In this document: piece after piece, positions 1-8,073 of the stretch
Numbering within the stretch: the stretch's first letter is position 1
Layout: each line of letters starts with the position of its first letter
DNA from: Vaginisenegalia massiliensis
GTDB taxonomy: Bacteria > Bacillota > Bacilli > Lactobacillales > Aerococcaceae
Reading direction: 5' to 3'
Assembly: GCF_900604935.1 (NCBI RefSeq)
Contig: NZ_UWPC01000005.1
Location: forward strand, 82,219-146,218
Length of the DNA: 64,000 bases
Translations under genes and position numbers: made by a program
The notes under the pieces: model-generated
Database searches by the model: none
Told to the model about the DNA's origin: nothing
What the model saw: only the letters and a program-made list of their open reading frames with translations

Positions 1-562
1 TCTTGTTAGTTGAAATTGGGTCCAAGGCTGAAGTTGGTTCATCCATAAGTAAAACTTCTGGTTGGTTAGCAATCGCTCTAGCAATACAAATCCGTTGTTG
101 TTGTCCACCAGAAATATCGGTTGCCCGGCGGTCTAACTTATCTTTTACCTCATCCCAAATAGCTGCGCCACGAAGACTTTCTTCAACAATGCGATCTAAC
201 TCTTTAGAATCTTTTATCCCATGGGTACGTGGTCCATAAGCGATATTATCATAGATACTCTTAGGGAATGGGTTTGGTTGTTGGAATACCATACCAACTT
301 TTTTCCGTAATAAGTTTACATCGTAATTCTTTTGGTAGATATCTTGTCCATCTAACTCAATCTTACCGTCAACTCGAGTACCAGGAACCAAATCTTGCAT
401 ACGGTTCAACGTTTTTAAAAATGTCGATTTACCACAACCAGAAGGTCCGATAAAAGCAGTTACCAGTTTTTCTTCAATTTCCATATTAATATTCTTTAAC
501 GCATGGAAATCTGAGTAATAGAAATCTAGATCAGTAATTTTAAATTTAACATTATTTGTCAT
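1..562 (-). CDS. pstB: Phosphate ABC transporter ATP-binding protein PstB, 3' end cut by window edge
   Basis: This is the ATPase that powers high-affinity phosphate import with PstA and PstC at the cytoplasmic face of the membrane. The visible N-terminal 187 residues contain a Walker A motif (GPSGCGKST), the Q-loop region ([12 protein letters not shown], typical of PstB), the signature SGGQQQR and a Walker B followed by the catalytic Glu ([12 protein letters not shown]). The start is the ATG at 560-562, preceded by a strong AAGGAGGA ribosome-binding site. It lies 3 bp after pstA, so the two are translated from one message. The C-terminal part with the H-loop lies outside the window. Confidence 0.96.
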   Translation of the reverse strand, partial: MTNNVKFKITDLDFYYSDFHALKNINMEIEEKLVTAFIGPSGCGKSTFLKTLNRMQDLVPGTRVDGKIELDGQDIYQKNYDVNLLRKKVGMVFQQPNPFPKSIYDNIAYGPRTHGIKDSKELDRIVEESLRGAAIWDEVKDKLDRRATDISGGQQQRICIARAIANQPEVLLMDEPTSALDPISTNK

Positions 563-565
563 GGT

Positions 566-1375
566 TTATTTTCCTCCTTGGCTAAGCTTGTTACTCAAGT
601 ATGTAGATAATGAATTAATAATCAATACCAAGATGATTAAGACGGCTCCAGTCGCATAGGCTTCTTTGACGTGGAATCCTTCTGATGAAAGGACATACAT
701 GTGTAAAGCCAAGGTTCGCGAAGAAGAGAATAAATTACGCGGCATACCCGTTGCTGATCCCAGTGTGAAGAGCAGAGCAGCTGTTTCGCCGACAATCCGC
801 CCGATAGCTAAGATGATACCTGAAAGAATCCCTGGCATAGCCACTGGTAAAACCACCGTAAAGATGGTTCTTAATTTACCTGCACCCAAAGCCAATGAGC
901 CCATCCGCAAGGAGTTATTAACTGATAAAAGCCCTTCTTCAGTCGACGAGATAATAACAGGTAAAATCATGATTGAAATTGTCAAAATCCCGGCAATCAA
1001 TGAAAATTGGAATTTCATTTGAATAACAAAAAATAACATCCCAAACAAACCATATACAATAGATGGAATAGCTGCTAAGGTGTCAGTTGCTAAACGGATA
1101 ATTGGCAAGAATTTACTCGAACGATCCGCATATTCAACCAAATAAAAACCAGTAAATACACCAATTGGTGTCGAAATAATTAAGGCAACGATGACAACGA
1201 TTAAAGTTGAAATAATCGATGGCATCATCGAAACATTGCTTGTGTTGTAAGTCCAAGCAAAGATTTCTGGTTTAATGGCGGTAATACCATTCATGAAGAT
1301 GAACCCTACTATATATAGTAAAATACCTACCGTAAAAATAGCAGAAGCCCAGACTAAATATTTAAAAAATTTCAT
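566..1375 (-). CDS. pstA: Phosphate ABC transporter permease PstA
   Basis: One of the two membrane subunits forming the phosphate channel. The 269-residue protein has about six hydrophobic segments and the binding-protein-dependent permease (EAA) loop around residues 185-215 (LGAGKLRTIFTVVLP...GRIVGETAALLF), including the GETAAL stretch characteristic of PstA. Its ATG shares one base with the pstC stop codon (TAATG), indicating translational coupling. The family usually has 270-300 residues, so it is complete. Confidence 0.95.
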   Translation of the reverse strand: MKFFKYLVWASAIFTVGILLYIVGFIFMNGITAIKPEIFAWTYNTSNVSMMPSIISTLIVVIVALIISTPIGVFTGFYLVEYADRSSKFLPIIRLATDTLAAIPSIVYGLFGMLFFVIQMKFQFSLIAGILTISIMILPVIISSTEEGLLSVNNSLRMGSLALGAGKLRTIFTVVLPVAMPGILSGIILAIGRIVGETAALLFTLGSATGMPRNLFSSSRTLALHMYVLSSEGFHVKEAYATGAVLIILVLIINSLSTYLSNKLSQGGK

Positions 1376-2235
1376 TAGTTTTGGTCTCCTTTCGCTTTAA
1401 TCATCATGAAGATGGAGTTAATTATAATAATGAAGACAAATAAGACTACAGAGGTTGCTACTAAAGCCTCACGATGCCGGCCAGCTGCATAGGCCATTTC
1501 TAATACAATATTAGTCGTTAAGGTCCGAACTCCATCATTTAATTCTTTAGGAATCCGAGCCTGGTTACCCGCTACTAGGATTACAGCCATGGTTTCACCA
1601 ATCGCCCGACCAATCCCCAAAATAATACCTGATAAAATCCCTGATTTAGCTGCTGGTACGATGACCTTCAACACAGAGCGTTCATGAGTAGCCCCTAAAC
1701 CAATACTGGCTTCATAATAAGACGCCGGAACTGCTCTAAGAGAGGCTTCTGAAATCCCAATAATGGTTGGTAAAATCATAATCCCTAATAAAACCGAAGC
1801 CGTCGTCAAGTTCATTCCTGAACCTCCTAAAAAGCGGAAGAAAGGAACAAAGATTTGTAACGCGAAGAAACCATATACAATCGACGGAATAGCTGCCATT
1901 AAGTTGATAGCTGGTTTTACCCAACGATATAATTTAGGCGGACAAAAATGCGACATAAAGATGGCTGTTAAAACACCGATCGGAACCCCCACAATAATCG
2001 CACCAATGGTAACTACTAAGGAACCCACAATCATCGGCAAAATACCGAACAAAGGTTCAGACGCAGTTGGCTTCCATTTCATGCCAAACACAAAATGACC
2101 AATTCCTTCTTCCATAATAAAAGGCAGTCCACCTGAAAAAATAAAATAAAAAATCAGGATGATGGAAATAATGGAAATGGACGCACAAAACATAAAGACA
2201 TACTTCATGAATTTTTCTTTAAAATTTGAACTCAT
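1375..2235 (-). CDS. pstC: Phosphate ABC transporter permease PstC
   Basis: Second permease subunit of the phosphate importer. The 286-residue protein has an N-terminal membrane segment (about residues 12-34), a further five or so hydrophobic segments and an EAA loop (LGATHERSVLKVIVPAAKSG...GRAIGETMAVILVAG); GETMAV is typical of PstC. The ATG has a GGAG site a few bases upstream. The gene is the first of the pst block and follows phoR after about 217 bp that hold a terminator hairpin and Pho-box-like repeats. The substrate-binding gene pstS, often found just upstream, is not in this position. Confidence 0.94.
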   Translation of the reverse strand: MSSNFKEKFMKYVFMFCASISIISIILIFYFIFSGGLPFIMEEGIGHFVFGMKWKPTASEPLFGILPMIVGSLVVTIGAIIVGVPIGVLTAIFMSHFCPPKLYRWVKPAINLMAAIPSIVYGFFALQIFVPFFRFLGGSGMNLTTASVLLGIMILPTIIGISEASLRAVPASYYEASIGLGATHERSVLKVIVPAAKSGILSGIILGIGRAIGETMAVILVAGNQARIPKELNDGVRTLTTNIVLEMAYAAGRHREALVATSVVLFVFIIIINSIFMMIKAKGDQN

Positions 2236-2306
2236 GTCACTACTCCTACTCTAAAAATCTCGAAATCCAGTTACATCACTCTCATGAGGCCTACTGTTCC
2301 AAGACT

Positions 2307-2350
2307 ATTGTAACGAGCGAATGTAAATTTTAAGGTTGGTTAATTGTAAA
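2307..2350 (-). promoter_or_regulatory. Candidate PhoP-controlled promoter of pstCAB
   Basis: On the minus strand, two TTTACA hexamers (2345-2350 and 2322-2327) precede a TACAAT -10-like element (2307-2312). TTTACA matches the Bacillus PhoP half-box TT(A/C/T)ACA, and Pho boxes usually replace a good -35 element. The hexamer spacing here (23 bp) is not an exact multiple of 11, so the assignment is tentative. Confidence 0.4.
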
Positions 2351-2362
2351 GATTGTTACAAA

Positions 2363-2414
2363 AACCGCATAATTTTCATGAAAACATACTTAAATTCATG
2401 AAAATTATGCGGTT
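2363..2414 (-). terminator. Rho-independent terminator after phoR
   Basis: A perfect 20-bp inverted repeat (2363-2382 and 2395-2414) with a 12-nt loop is followed on the minus strand by TTTG. It separates phoPR from the pst genes. Confidence 0.75.
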
Positions 2415-2434
2415 ATTGATTTAATAGGCTGTAT

Positions 2435-2451
2435 TGTAAATTTTATGTAAA
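2435..2451 (-). promoter_or_regulatory. Candidate Pho box pair just after phoR
   Basis: Two TTTACA hexamers on the minus strand (2446-2451 and 2435-2440) are spaced exactly 11 bp start to start, which is the PhoP direct-repeat spacing known from Bacillus subtilis. They begin one base after the phoR stop codon and lie upstream of the terminator hairpin, about 200 bp before pstC. Confidence 0.4.
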
Positions 2452-2452
2452 T

Positions 2453-4252
2453 TTAGTCTTCGCTTGGAAAATATAATTTAAATTTAGATCCTTTGCCAAC
2501 TTGGCTTTCCACTTCAATATGGCCATTCAATACCTTAACCAGGTTGTTCACGATGGACAAGCCCAGTCCGGTTCCACCTGAATTGCGGCTTCGCCCTTTA
2601 TCTACTCGATAAAAACGTTCAAAAATTCGGGCTTGGTCTTCTTCAGGAATCCCCATACCGGTATCTTGAACAATAAGCTCGATTTCACTGTCTAAATGAT
2701 TCACATATAAATCAATCCGCCCCTCAACATCTGAATAGTTCAAGGCATTGTCAATCAAATTAGTTAAGATTTGTTCGATTCGATGTTGATCAGCTTGCAT
2801 TAAAATTTTATCTTGATTGGCATGAACATGGATAGTAATTGCTTTCTTATGAGCTTTCTTATCAAAATACTGAGCCATAGCATGAGCCACCGCAACTAAA
2901 TCAAATTCAGCTACAACAGGTGCACTAACCGTCTGCTTTTCAATCCGCGACAATTCAAGAATGTCAGCAATGATTCGTTCCAAACGATTACTTTCATGGG
3001 CAATAATACTGACAAACTTATTGGCCAAAACTGGATCAGCTATCGCACCTTCCAACAAGGTTTCAGCAAAGCCTTTAATAGCTGTTACAGGTGTTCTTAA
3101 TTCATGAGAAGCATTGGAAACAAATTCAGTTCGGACCGTTTCCAACCGTTTAATCTGGGTTATATCATAGAGTAAAACCATCGTAAGCGGTTCGTCTTGA
3201 TTCGCTTCTTGATAAGGGACTATGTTGACATCGAGGAACAGCGACTTAGGGATAAATAATTCAACTTCATCTCGTAAAGCTGTCCGATTTTCAAGCACCT
3301 GCTGGATCATATTGGCTAAGACAAAGGACTTAATCACTGATTGATATGACCGACCCAAGGCGCTCTTTTCTAGTCCTAATAAGGTTGAAGCCGCCGGATT
3401 ATAGACTTGGATATGGCCTGTCTGATCGACTACTAAAACACCTAAAATAACATGGTCAAGCAGCAAAGAAAGTCTTTGCTCGCTAGAACTCAATTCCACC
3501 TGCTGATTGGCTAGATTATTCTTCAAACTCGTTACGGTTTGCCCTAACAAATCAATGGCTGGGTAATAGTGATTATTATAGTCAAAGCTAAAATCCCCTT
3601 CTAAAACCTGATGCAAACCTAGATCAATTTCCTGAATGGGTTGGGTAATATAGCGTTCAACTGCCCGGTAAGTAATCGTCGCAATCGCTAACATCAACAA
3701 CGTCACACTCGCAAAGATTGTCCAATATAACTTGTGTTCTTGACTAAAATTGGCCAAAGGGAAACGTTGAACCAACCAATATTCATGCTGAGTTTGTTTA
3801 ATCCGGGTCGCTAAAGTATAAAATTGAGCATCTTTCCAAAAAACTTCAAAATTTTTATGGGCTAACATCTTTTTTGCCCAAATCCGGCTTTCTGAGGTTG
3901 AAATTTGCAAATTGGCTTGGTTAGTCGAAATGAAATCACGTGTTGGAATGAGCGTCTGCCCTTCTTTTTCTTTGAGAATGGTATTCTCCACGACAAAGAT
4001 TTGCGCATTTCGTTTCAACCAATACTGATTCAAACGCCCCGCCAATTCCTGCATTTGCTCTGGTCGCACATAGTCCATATCATAAGACAATTCTTTAATA
4101 GCAAAATGGGTTTGATCAGCTAATGGTTTGCGAATGAGTTCATGAACATTGAATCTTAAATACTGCGAGAAAAGCAACAGAAGAATCGCTAGCCCTAAAA
4201 AAATAATTTTATAGTAGCGATTACGCAGACTATTATAGCCGGACTTCCTCAT
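2453..4252 (-). CDS. phoR: Sensor histidine kinase PhoR-like
   Basis: Membrane sensor kinase that phosphorylates the adjacent response regulator. The 599-residue chain shows TM1 (about 17-32), an extracytoplasmic sensor domain (33-173), TM2 (174-195), HAMP (about 196-250), PAS (about 255-365), the HisKA box SHELRTP with the phospho-acceptor His at about residue 383, and an HATPase with N box (NLIDNALNYS), DTGMGIP and GTGLGLSIV. The ATG overlaps the phoP stop by 4 bp (ATGA). The domain order also fits WalK; the neighbouring pst genes and the lack of walH/walI partners favour PhoR. Confidence 0.85.
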   Translation of the reverse strand: MRKSGYNSLRNRYYKIIFLGLAILLLLFSQYLRFNVHELIRKPLADQTHFAIKELSYDMDYVRPEQMQELAGRLNQYWLKRNAQIFVVENTILKEKEGQTLIPTRDFISTNQANLQISTSESRIWAKKMLAHKNFEVFWKDAQFYTLATRIKQTQHEYWLVQRFPLANFSQEHKLYWTIFASVTLLMLAIATITYRAVERYITQPIQEIDLGLHQVLEGDFSFDYNNHYYPAIDLLGQTVTSLKNNLANQQVELSSSEQRLSLLLDHVILGVLVVDQTGHIQVYNPAASTLLGLEKSALGRSYQSVIKSFVLANMIQQVLENRTALRDEVELFIPKSLFLDVNIVPYQEANQDEPLTMVLLYDITQIKRLETVRTEFVSNASHELRTPVTAIKGFAETLLEGAIADPVLANKFVSIIAHESNRLERIIADILELSRIEKQTVSAPVVAEFDLVAVAHAMAQYFDKKAHKKAITIHVHANQDKILMQADQHRIEQILTNLIDNALNYSDVEGRIDLYVNHLDSEIELIVQDTGMGIPEEDQARIFERFYRVDKGRSRNSGGTGLGLSIVNNLVKVLNGHIEVESQVGKGSKFKLYFPSED

Positions 4253-5037
4253 TCTCCCGGAACCTCAAATTTATAGCCAAAGCCGCGGACAGTCTTAATG
4301 TACTGCGGCCGTTTGGTATCTTGTTCGATTTTTTCACGTAAATGACTGACATGGACATCGACAATGCGCGTTTCACCAGCATAATCAAAATTCCAAATAC
4401 GATTGAGCAATTGCTCCCGGCTCAAAATACGTCCTTTGCGTGACGCCATGTAAACCAGCAATTCAAACTCTTTTGGGGTGATTTCAATCTCTTCCCCTTT
4501 CACCCGAACTTCATAGCGATCAGTAAAAATTTCCACATCACCTAATACCATGCATTGGTTGCCATCAGCTTCAGTCTGACTATTTTCAGATGCATCAGCT
4601 TGACCTTCTTTATGATCATTCGTTCCAGCGTTTTCTTTAGTCGCTACAATTTGTTCAGGCAAAGCATCTTGACTGACCCGACGCAAAATCGCCTTAACCC
4701 GAGCAACCACTTCACGTGGACTAAAGGGCTTAGTCATATAATCGTCTGCTCCCAATTCTAAGCCAATAATTTTTTCATATTCACCATCTTTTGCTGTCAA
4801 CATGAGGATTGGCGTGGCAACTTGTTTTTGGCGAACACGACGGCAAACATCCATCCCGTCCATGCCTGGCAACATGACATCTAGAATGATAAAATCGAAT
4901 TTCTCAGCAATAATTCGATTATAGGCATCTAGACCGTTATCAGCCACTTGTACATCGTAGCCCGCTTGGACTAAATTATATTCCAAAAGTGTCAATAAAT
5001 GAGGTTCATCATCGACGATTAATATTTTACGCACCAT
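4249..5037 (-). CDS. phoP: Response regulator PhoP-like (OmpR family)
   Basis: DNA-binding partner of the PhoR-like kinase. The receiver domain (1-120) has the acidic pocket DDE (9-11), phospho-acceptor Asp53 in ILDVMLPG and Lys103 (MTKPF). The winged-helix output domain occupies about 165-262 (ITPKEFELL, GYKFE). An unusual linker of about 42 polar residues (121-163) separates them; OmpR-type linkers are usually much shorter. The longest frame begins 12 bp upstream, but GGAGGA lies directly before the second Met (MVRKILIVDD), so that start is chosen, giving 262 residues. Confidence 0.87.
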   Translation of the reverse strand: MVRKILIVDDEPHLLTLLEYNLVQAGYDVQVADNGLDAYNRIIAEKFDFIILDVMLPGMDGMDVCRRVRQKQVATPILMLTAKDGEYEKIIGLELGADDYMTKPFSPREVVARVKAILRRVSQDALPEQIVATKENAGTNDHKEGQADASENSQTEADGNQCMVLGDVEIFTDRYEVRVKGEEIEITPKEFELLVYMASRKGRILSREQLLNRIWNFDYAGETRIVDVHVSHLREKIEQDTKRPQYIKTVRGFGYKFEVPGE

Positions 5038-5075
5038 TGTTTCCTCCATCTAATTGTGTCTAAGCTTCACTAGGA

Positions 5076-5104
5076 AGCATATCAATATTTTTTCCCCTAA
5101 TCAA
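5076..5104 (-). promoter_or_regulatory. Promoter of phoPR
   Basis: Minus-strand -35 TTGATT (5099-5104) and -10 TATGCT (5076-5081) are separated by 17 bp; a TG one base before the -10 adds an extended -10 element. It lies about 40 bp upstream of the phoP start. Confidence 0.6.
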
Positions 5105-5142
5105 ATATTTCTTTCAATTTCACTGGGATATTATGAACCATA

Positions 5143-5178
5143 AAAAAAGAATCCTTCCAAATGGAAGGATTCTTTTTT
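5143..5178 (-). terminator. Terminator after ftsX
   Basis: Arms 5143-5159 and 5162-5178 form a 17-bp stem made of AAAAAAGAATCCTTCCA and its complement with a 2-nt gap. It is symmetrical enough to work in both directions but serves ftsEX on the minus strand. Confidence 0.85.
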
Positions 5179-5215
5179 CTATCAATTAGCTATTTATTCT
5201 ATGACCATTCGATTC

Positions 5216-6106
5216 TTAAACTTGCAAGAATTTGCTCATGGATCGTCGAGCTCCCACAAAACCTAGTAGGGTCCCCACAACCAACATAATGGCTAAAACA
5301 TACCAGAAAAGGGGCCAGGTTGGTAATAAGGCTAGGTTTTGAATACCAAATTGTCTTGGCGCTGCCGTTTGAATACCTTCATATACCGCATATAAAGCGC
5401 CGAATGCCAATCCAGCTCCAATGATACCAATCAAGGTTCCCTCAATTTGGAATGGTGCACGGATAAAGCCATTCTTGGCACCGACTAAGCGCATAATCTC
5501 AATTTCATGGCGACGAGCGTAAATGGTTAAGCGAATGGTGTTCGAGATTAATAAGACCGCAATAATCACGAAAACCGCAGCCACTAAGGCCATAACATAA
5601 CGAACAACATTGATGCTCTTAAAGAGCTTCTCAGTATTCATACCACCATTTTTGGCATCTGAAATATACTTAAGATTAGCGATTTGTTCTGTCACCGGTT
5701 TAACAAACTCAGGTTTATCGACGTCAACAAGATAGACATTATGAAGCGGATTTTTATCCTTTTCAAACAAGTCAAAGTCTTTACCCATCGTCTTAATTAA
5801 ATCTTGTAATTCCTGATCTTTACTACGGTATGTAATTTTTTTGACATGATCAATGGCTTCTATTTCATGATAAAGGTTGGCTTCATCTTGTTCGTTTGCT
5901 GCCAAATCAATATAGGCATGAATTTGAATCCCTTTCTCCATATCGCGAGTTACTTTTTGTACATTGCCCATTAAGATGATTAGTCCGGAAATCATGAACA
6001 AAGTCAAAGCCATGGTCAATATCGATGCCATGGTCATCCAACCATTACGGAATAAATTGCGTAAGCCATCACGGACATGACGGAAGAAATTTCTAAAGAG
6101 TATCAT
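5216..6106 (-). CDS. ftsX: Cell division protein FtsX
   Basis: Membrane partner of the FtsE ATPase; in Firmicutes the FtsEX complex activates peptidoglycan hydrolases during elongation or division. The protein has an N-terminal membrane segment (about 25-48), an extracellular domain (about 50-165) and three C-terminal membrane segments, ending with the typical FtsX tail (GARRSMSKFLQV). The longest frame starts at 6130, but GAGGGGG lies 6 bp before the Met at 6106 (MILFRNFF), so I place the start there, giving 296 residues and a 14-bp overlap with ftsE. Confidence 0.94.
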   Translation of the reverse strand: MILFRNFFRHVRDGLRNLFRNGWMTMASILTMALTLFMISGLIILMGNVQKVTRDMEKGIQIHAYIDLAANEQDEANLYHEIEAIDHVKKITYRSKDQELQDLIKTMGKDFDLFEKDKNPLHNVYLVDVDKPEFVKPVTEQIANLKYISDAKNGGMNTEKLFKSINVVRYVMALVAAVFVIIAVLLISNTIRLTIYARRHEIEIMRLVGAKNGFIRAPFQIEGTLIGIIGAGLAFGALYAVYEGIQTAAPRQFGIQNLALLPTWPLFWYVLAIMLVVGTLLGFVGARRSMSKFLQV

Positions 6107-6779
6107 GATATTCCCCCTCGTGTTCATCACTGACTAAGCGCCCATCTTGTAAACGGATCACTCGATGTTTGTATTGGTTAACCAATTGTTCATTATGAGT
6201 ACCCATGATTACAGTAGTCCCACTTTGATTGATTGCCTCAAGCACATGGAAGATTTCCAAAGCCGTCTCAGGGTCCAAGTTCCCGGTTGGCTCATCGGCA
6301 ATAAGAATATTCGGCTCATTAGCAATGGCGCGGGCAATGGCTACCCGTTGTTGTTCTCCTCCGGATAACTCTTGTGGGAGTAAGTTCATCTTGTAGCGTA
6401 AGCCAACTAGATCTAAGACTTGGCCCACTCGTTGTTTAATGAATTTACCGCTCTTGCCGGTTACTTCCAAAGCATAGGCCACATTTTCATAAACCGTCAA
6501 TTGGGGTAATAATTTAAAATCCTGAAAGACCACGCCTACATAACGACGCAACATAGGAATATCCCGTTTTTTAATCTTGTGAACGGCATATTTACCCACT
6601 TGGATGGTTCCTGAACTTGCTTTCTCTTCACGATAAAGTAATTTCATAAAGGTCGATTTACCTGACCCAGAGGGCCCAATTAAATAGACAAATTCGCCTT
6701 GTTCAATCCGAAGTGAGACATCTTCGATACCCATAATGCCGTTATCATATTGTTTATCGACATGTGATAATTGAATCAT
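6093..6779 (-). CDS. ftsE: Cell division ATP-binding protein FtsE
   Basis: Cytoplasmic ABC-type ATPase that drives FtsX. The 228-residue protein begins [15 protein letters not shown] and carries Walker A (GPSGSGKST), Q-loop ([11 protein letters not shown], typical of FtsE), signature LSGGEQQR, Walker B with catalytic Glu ([13 protein letters not shown]) and the H-loop His in GTHNEQ. The ATG has AAGAAGGTG about 7 bp upstream. It overlaps ftsX, so the pair is translationally coupled. Confidence 0.96.
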   Translation of the reverse strand: MIQLSHVDKQYDNGIMGIEDVSLRIEQGEFVYLIGPSGSGKSTFMKLLYREEKASSGTIQVGKYAVHKIKKRDIPMLRRYVGVVFQDFKLLPQLTVYENVAYALEVTGKSGKFIKQRVGQVLDLVGLRYKMNLLPQELSGGEQQRVAIARAIANEPNILIADEPTGNLDPETALEIFHVLEAINQSGTTVIMGTHNEQLVNQYKHRVIRLQDGRLVSDEHEGEYHDTL

Positions 6780-6812
6780 TTTTTGTCACCTTCTTTATAG
6801 TTTTCCTAATCT

Positions 6813-6821
6813 ATCATACCA
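6813..6821 (-). promoter_or_regulatory. Extended -10 promoter of ftsEX
   Basis: Minus-strand TGGTATGAT (extended -10) lies about 35 bp before ftsE, in the gap after prfB. No good -35 is seen. Confidence 0.4.
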
Positions 6822-6876
6822 TGAAGCGAGTCAGAAGGTATCACAGAAGGGTTTCATTTATGTATCAATTAAAGCT

Positions 6877-7993
6877 TTATTCCGCCAGTGTGTCCTGGAT
6901 TAACCATTTTAGGTAGGCATCAATAAAGCCCGTCAAGTCACCATCCATAACCGCTTGGGTGTTACCCACTTCATAATTGGTCCGATGGTCTTTGACCATC
7001 GAATAAGGATGGAAGACATAAGAACGGATTTGCGATCCCCAGCCAATTTCTTTTTGTTCCCCTTTTAAGGCCGCTAATTCTTTGGCTTTATTCTCTTCTT
7101 CTAATTGGTAAAGCTTGGCCTTCAATAGGTTCATCGCCAAATCTTTATTTTGAAATTGAGACCGTTGCGATTGGCTTTGGGTCACAATTCCAGTTGGAAT
7201 ATGGGTAATCCGGACAGCTGAAGAGGTCTTATTGATATGTTGACCACCTGCTCCACTTGCGCGGAAATAATCGACCCGGAGATCATCGGGATTGATATCG
7301 ACTTCAATCGTGTCGTCTAACATGGGGGTGACTTCAACTGAACAGAAAGAGGTATGGCGCCGACTATTCGAATCAAAAGGTGAGATACGAACCAAACGGT
7401 GTACCCCTTTTTCTGATTTCAAATAACCATAGGCATTGATTCCTTCAATCTCAAGGGTCACACTCTTAATCCCTGCTTCTTCGCCATCTTGATAGTCGAT
7501 CACCGTCACTTGATAACCTTGTTTATCAGCCCAGCGTTGATACATCCGTAACAACATAGACCCCCAGTCTTGCGACTCGGTTCCACCCGCCCCTGGATGG
7601 ATTTCTAAAATAGCCGAAGCCCGATCGTGTTCACCAGATAAAAGCATTTTTAGTTGGTAATCTGCCAAGGCTGCTTGTAGCGTTTCAACTTGTTGAACCA
7701 TTTCGTCAAAAATGTCGCTATCTTGGCTCTCTTCATATAGTTCAAGCGCCATTTCAATCTCTTCTAGTTGTGTCTCTAAGTCGTAAGAGGTTTGATAAGA
7801 GGCTTTAGCTTCATTTAATTGATTGATGACTTTTTGGGCCGCTTCATTATCATCCCAAAATCCTGGAGCAGTCATTTGATATTCATATTCTGCAATATCC
7901 GCTTCTAATTTATCTAAGTCAAAGAGACCCCCTTGTTGTTTCAAGCTGTTGATGGGCCTCTTCAATAAATTGTTTTACTTCATATAGTTCCAT
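6877..7993 (-). CDS. prfB: Peptide chain release factor 2 with programmed +1 frameshift
   Basis: RF2 recognises UGA and UAA stop codons and releases the finished peptide. Translation starts at the ATG at 7991-7993 (MELYEVKQF), preceded by AAGGAG. The first frame runs 24 codons into an in-frame TGA at 7919-7921; an AGGGGG stimulatory sequence sits 3 bp before CTT-TGA-C, the classical RF2 autoregulatory slip site. A +1 shift continues as DLDK and gives about 371 residues. The second frame contains the anticodon-mimic SPF (RISPFDS) and the catalytic GGQ (GAGGQHINKT). The annotated interval spans both frames. Confidence 0.95.
7913..7936 (-). other. Programmed +1 frameshift site of prfB
   Basis: The minus strand reads AGGGGGTCTCTTTGAC: an internal Shine-Dalgarno-like AGGGGG, a slippery CTT, the in-frame stop TGA (7919-7921) and a following C that weakens termination. 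Low RF2 lets the ribosome shift by one base, restoring RF2 synthesis. This is established for prfB in many bacteria. Confidence 0.95.
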
Positions 7994-8020
7994 TTGTTCA
8001 CTCCTTTGTTTTTTTAAACC

Positions 8021-8056
8021 AAAAAATCCTTTAGCAGATAAGGTCTACTAAAGGAT
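8021..8056 (-). terminator. Terminator after secA
   Basis: Arms ATCCTTTAG (8026-8034) and its complement (8048-8056) form a stem followed on the minus strand by TTTTTT. It separates secA from prfB. Confidence 0.8.
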
Positions 8057-8073
8057 TCCATTACAAACTAGAA

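Noticed and set aside
268..453. Plus-strand frame across the pstB region
   Set aside because: The antisense strand encodes pstB with all ABC motifs; the frame is a shadow.
7919..7921. In-frame TGA early in prfB read as a disrupted gene
   Set aside because: It is the known RF2 autoregulatory frameshift site, not a mutation.
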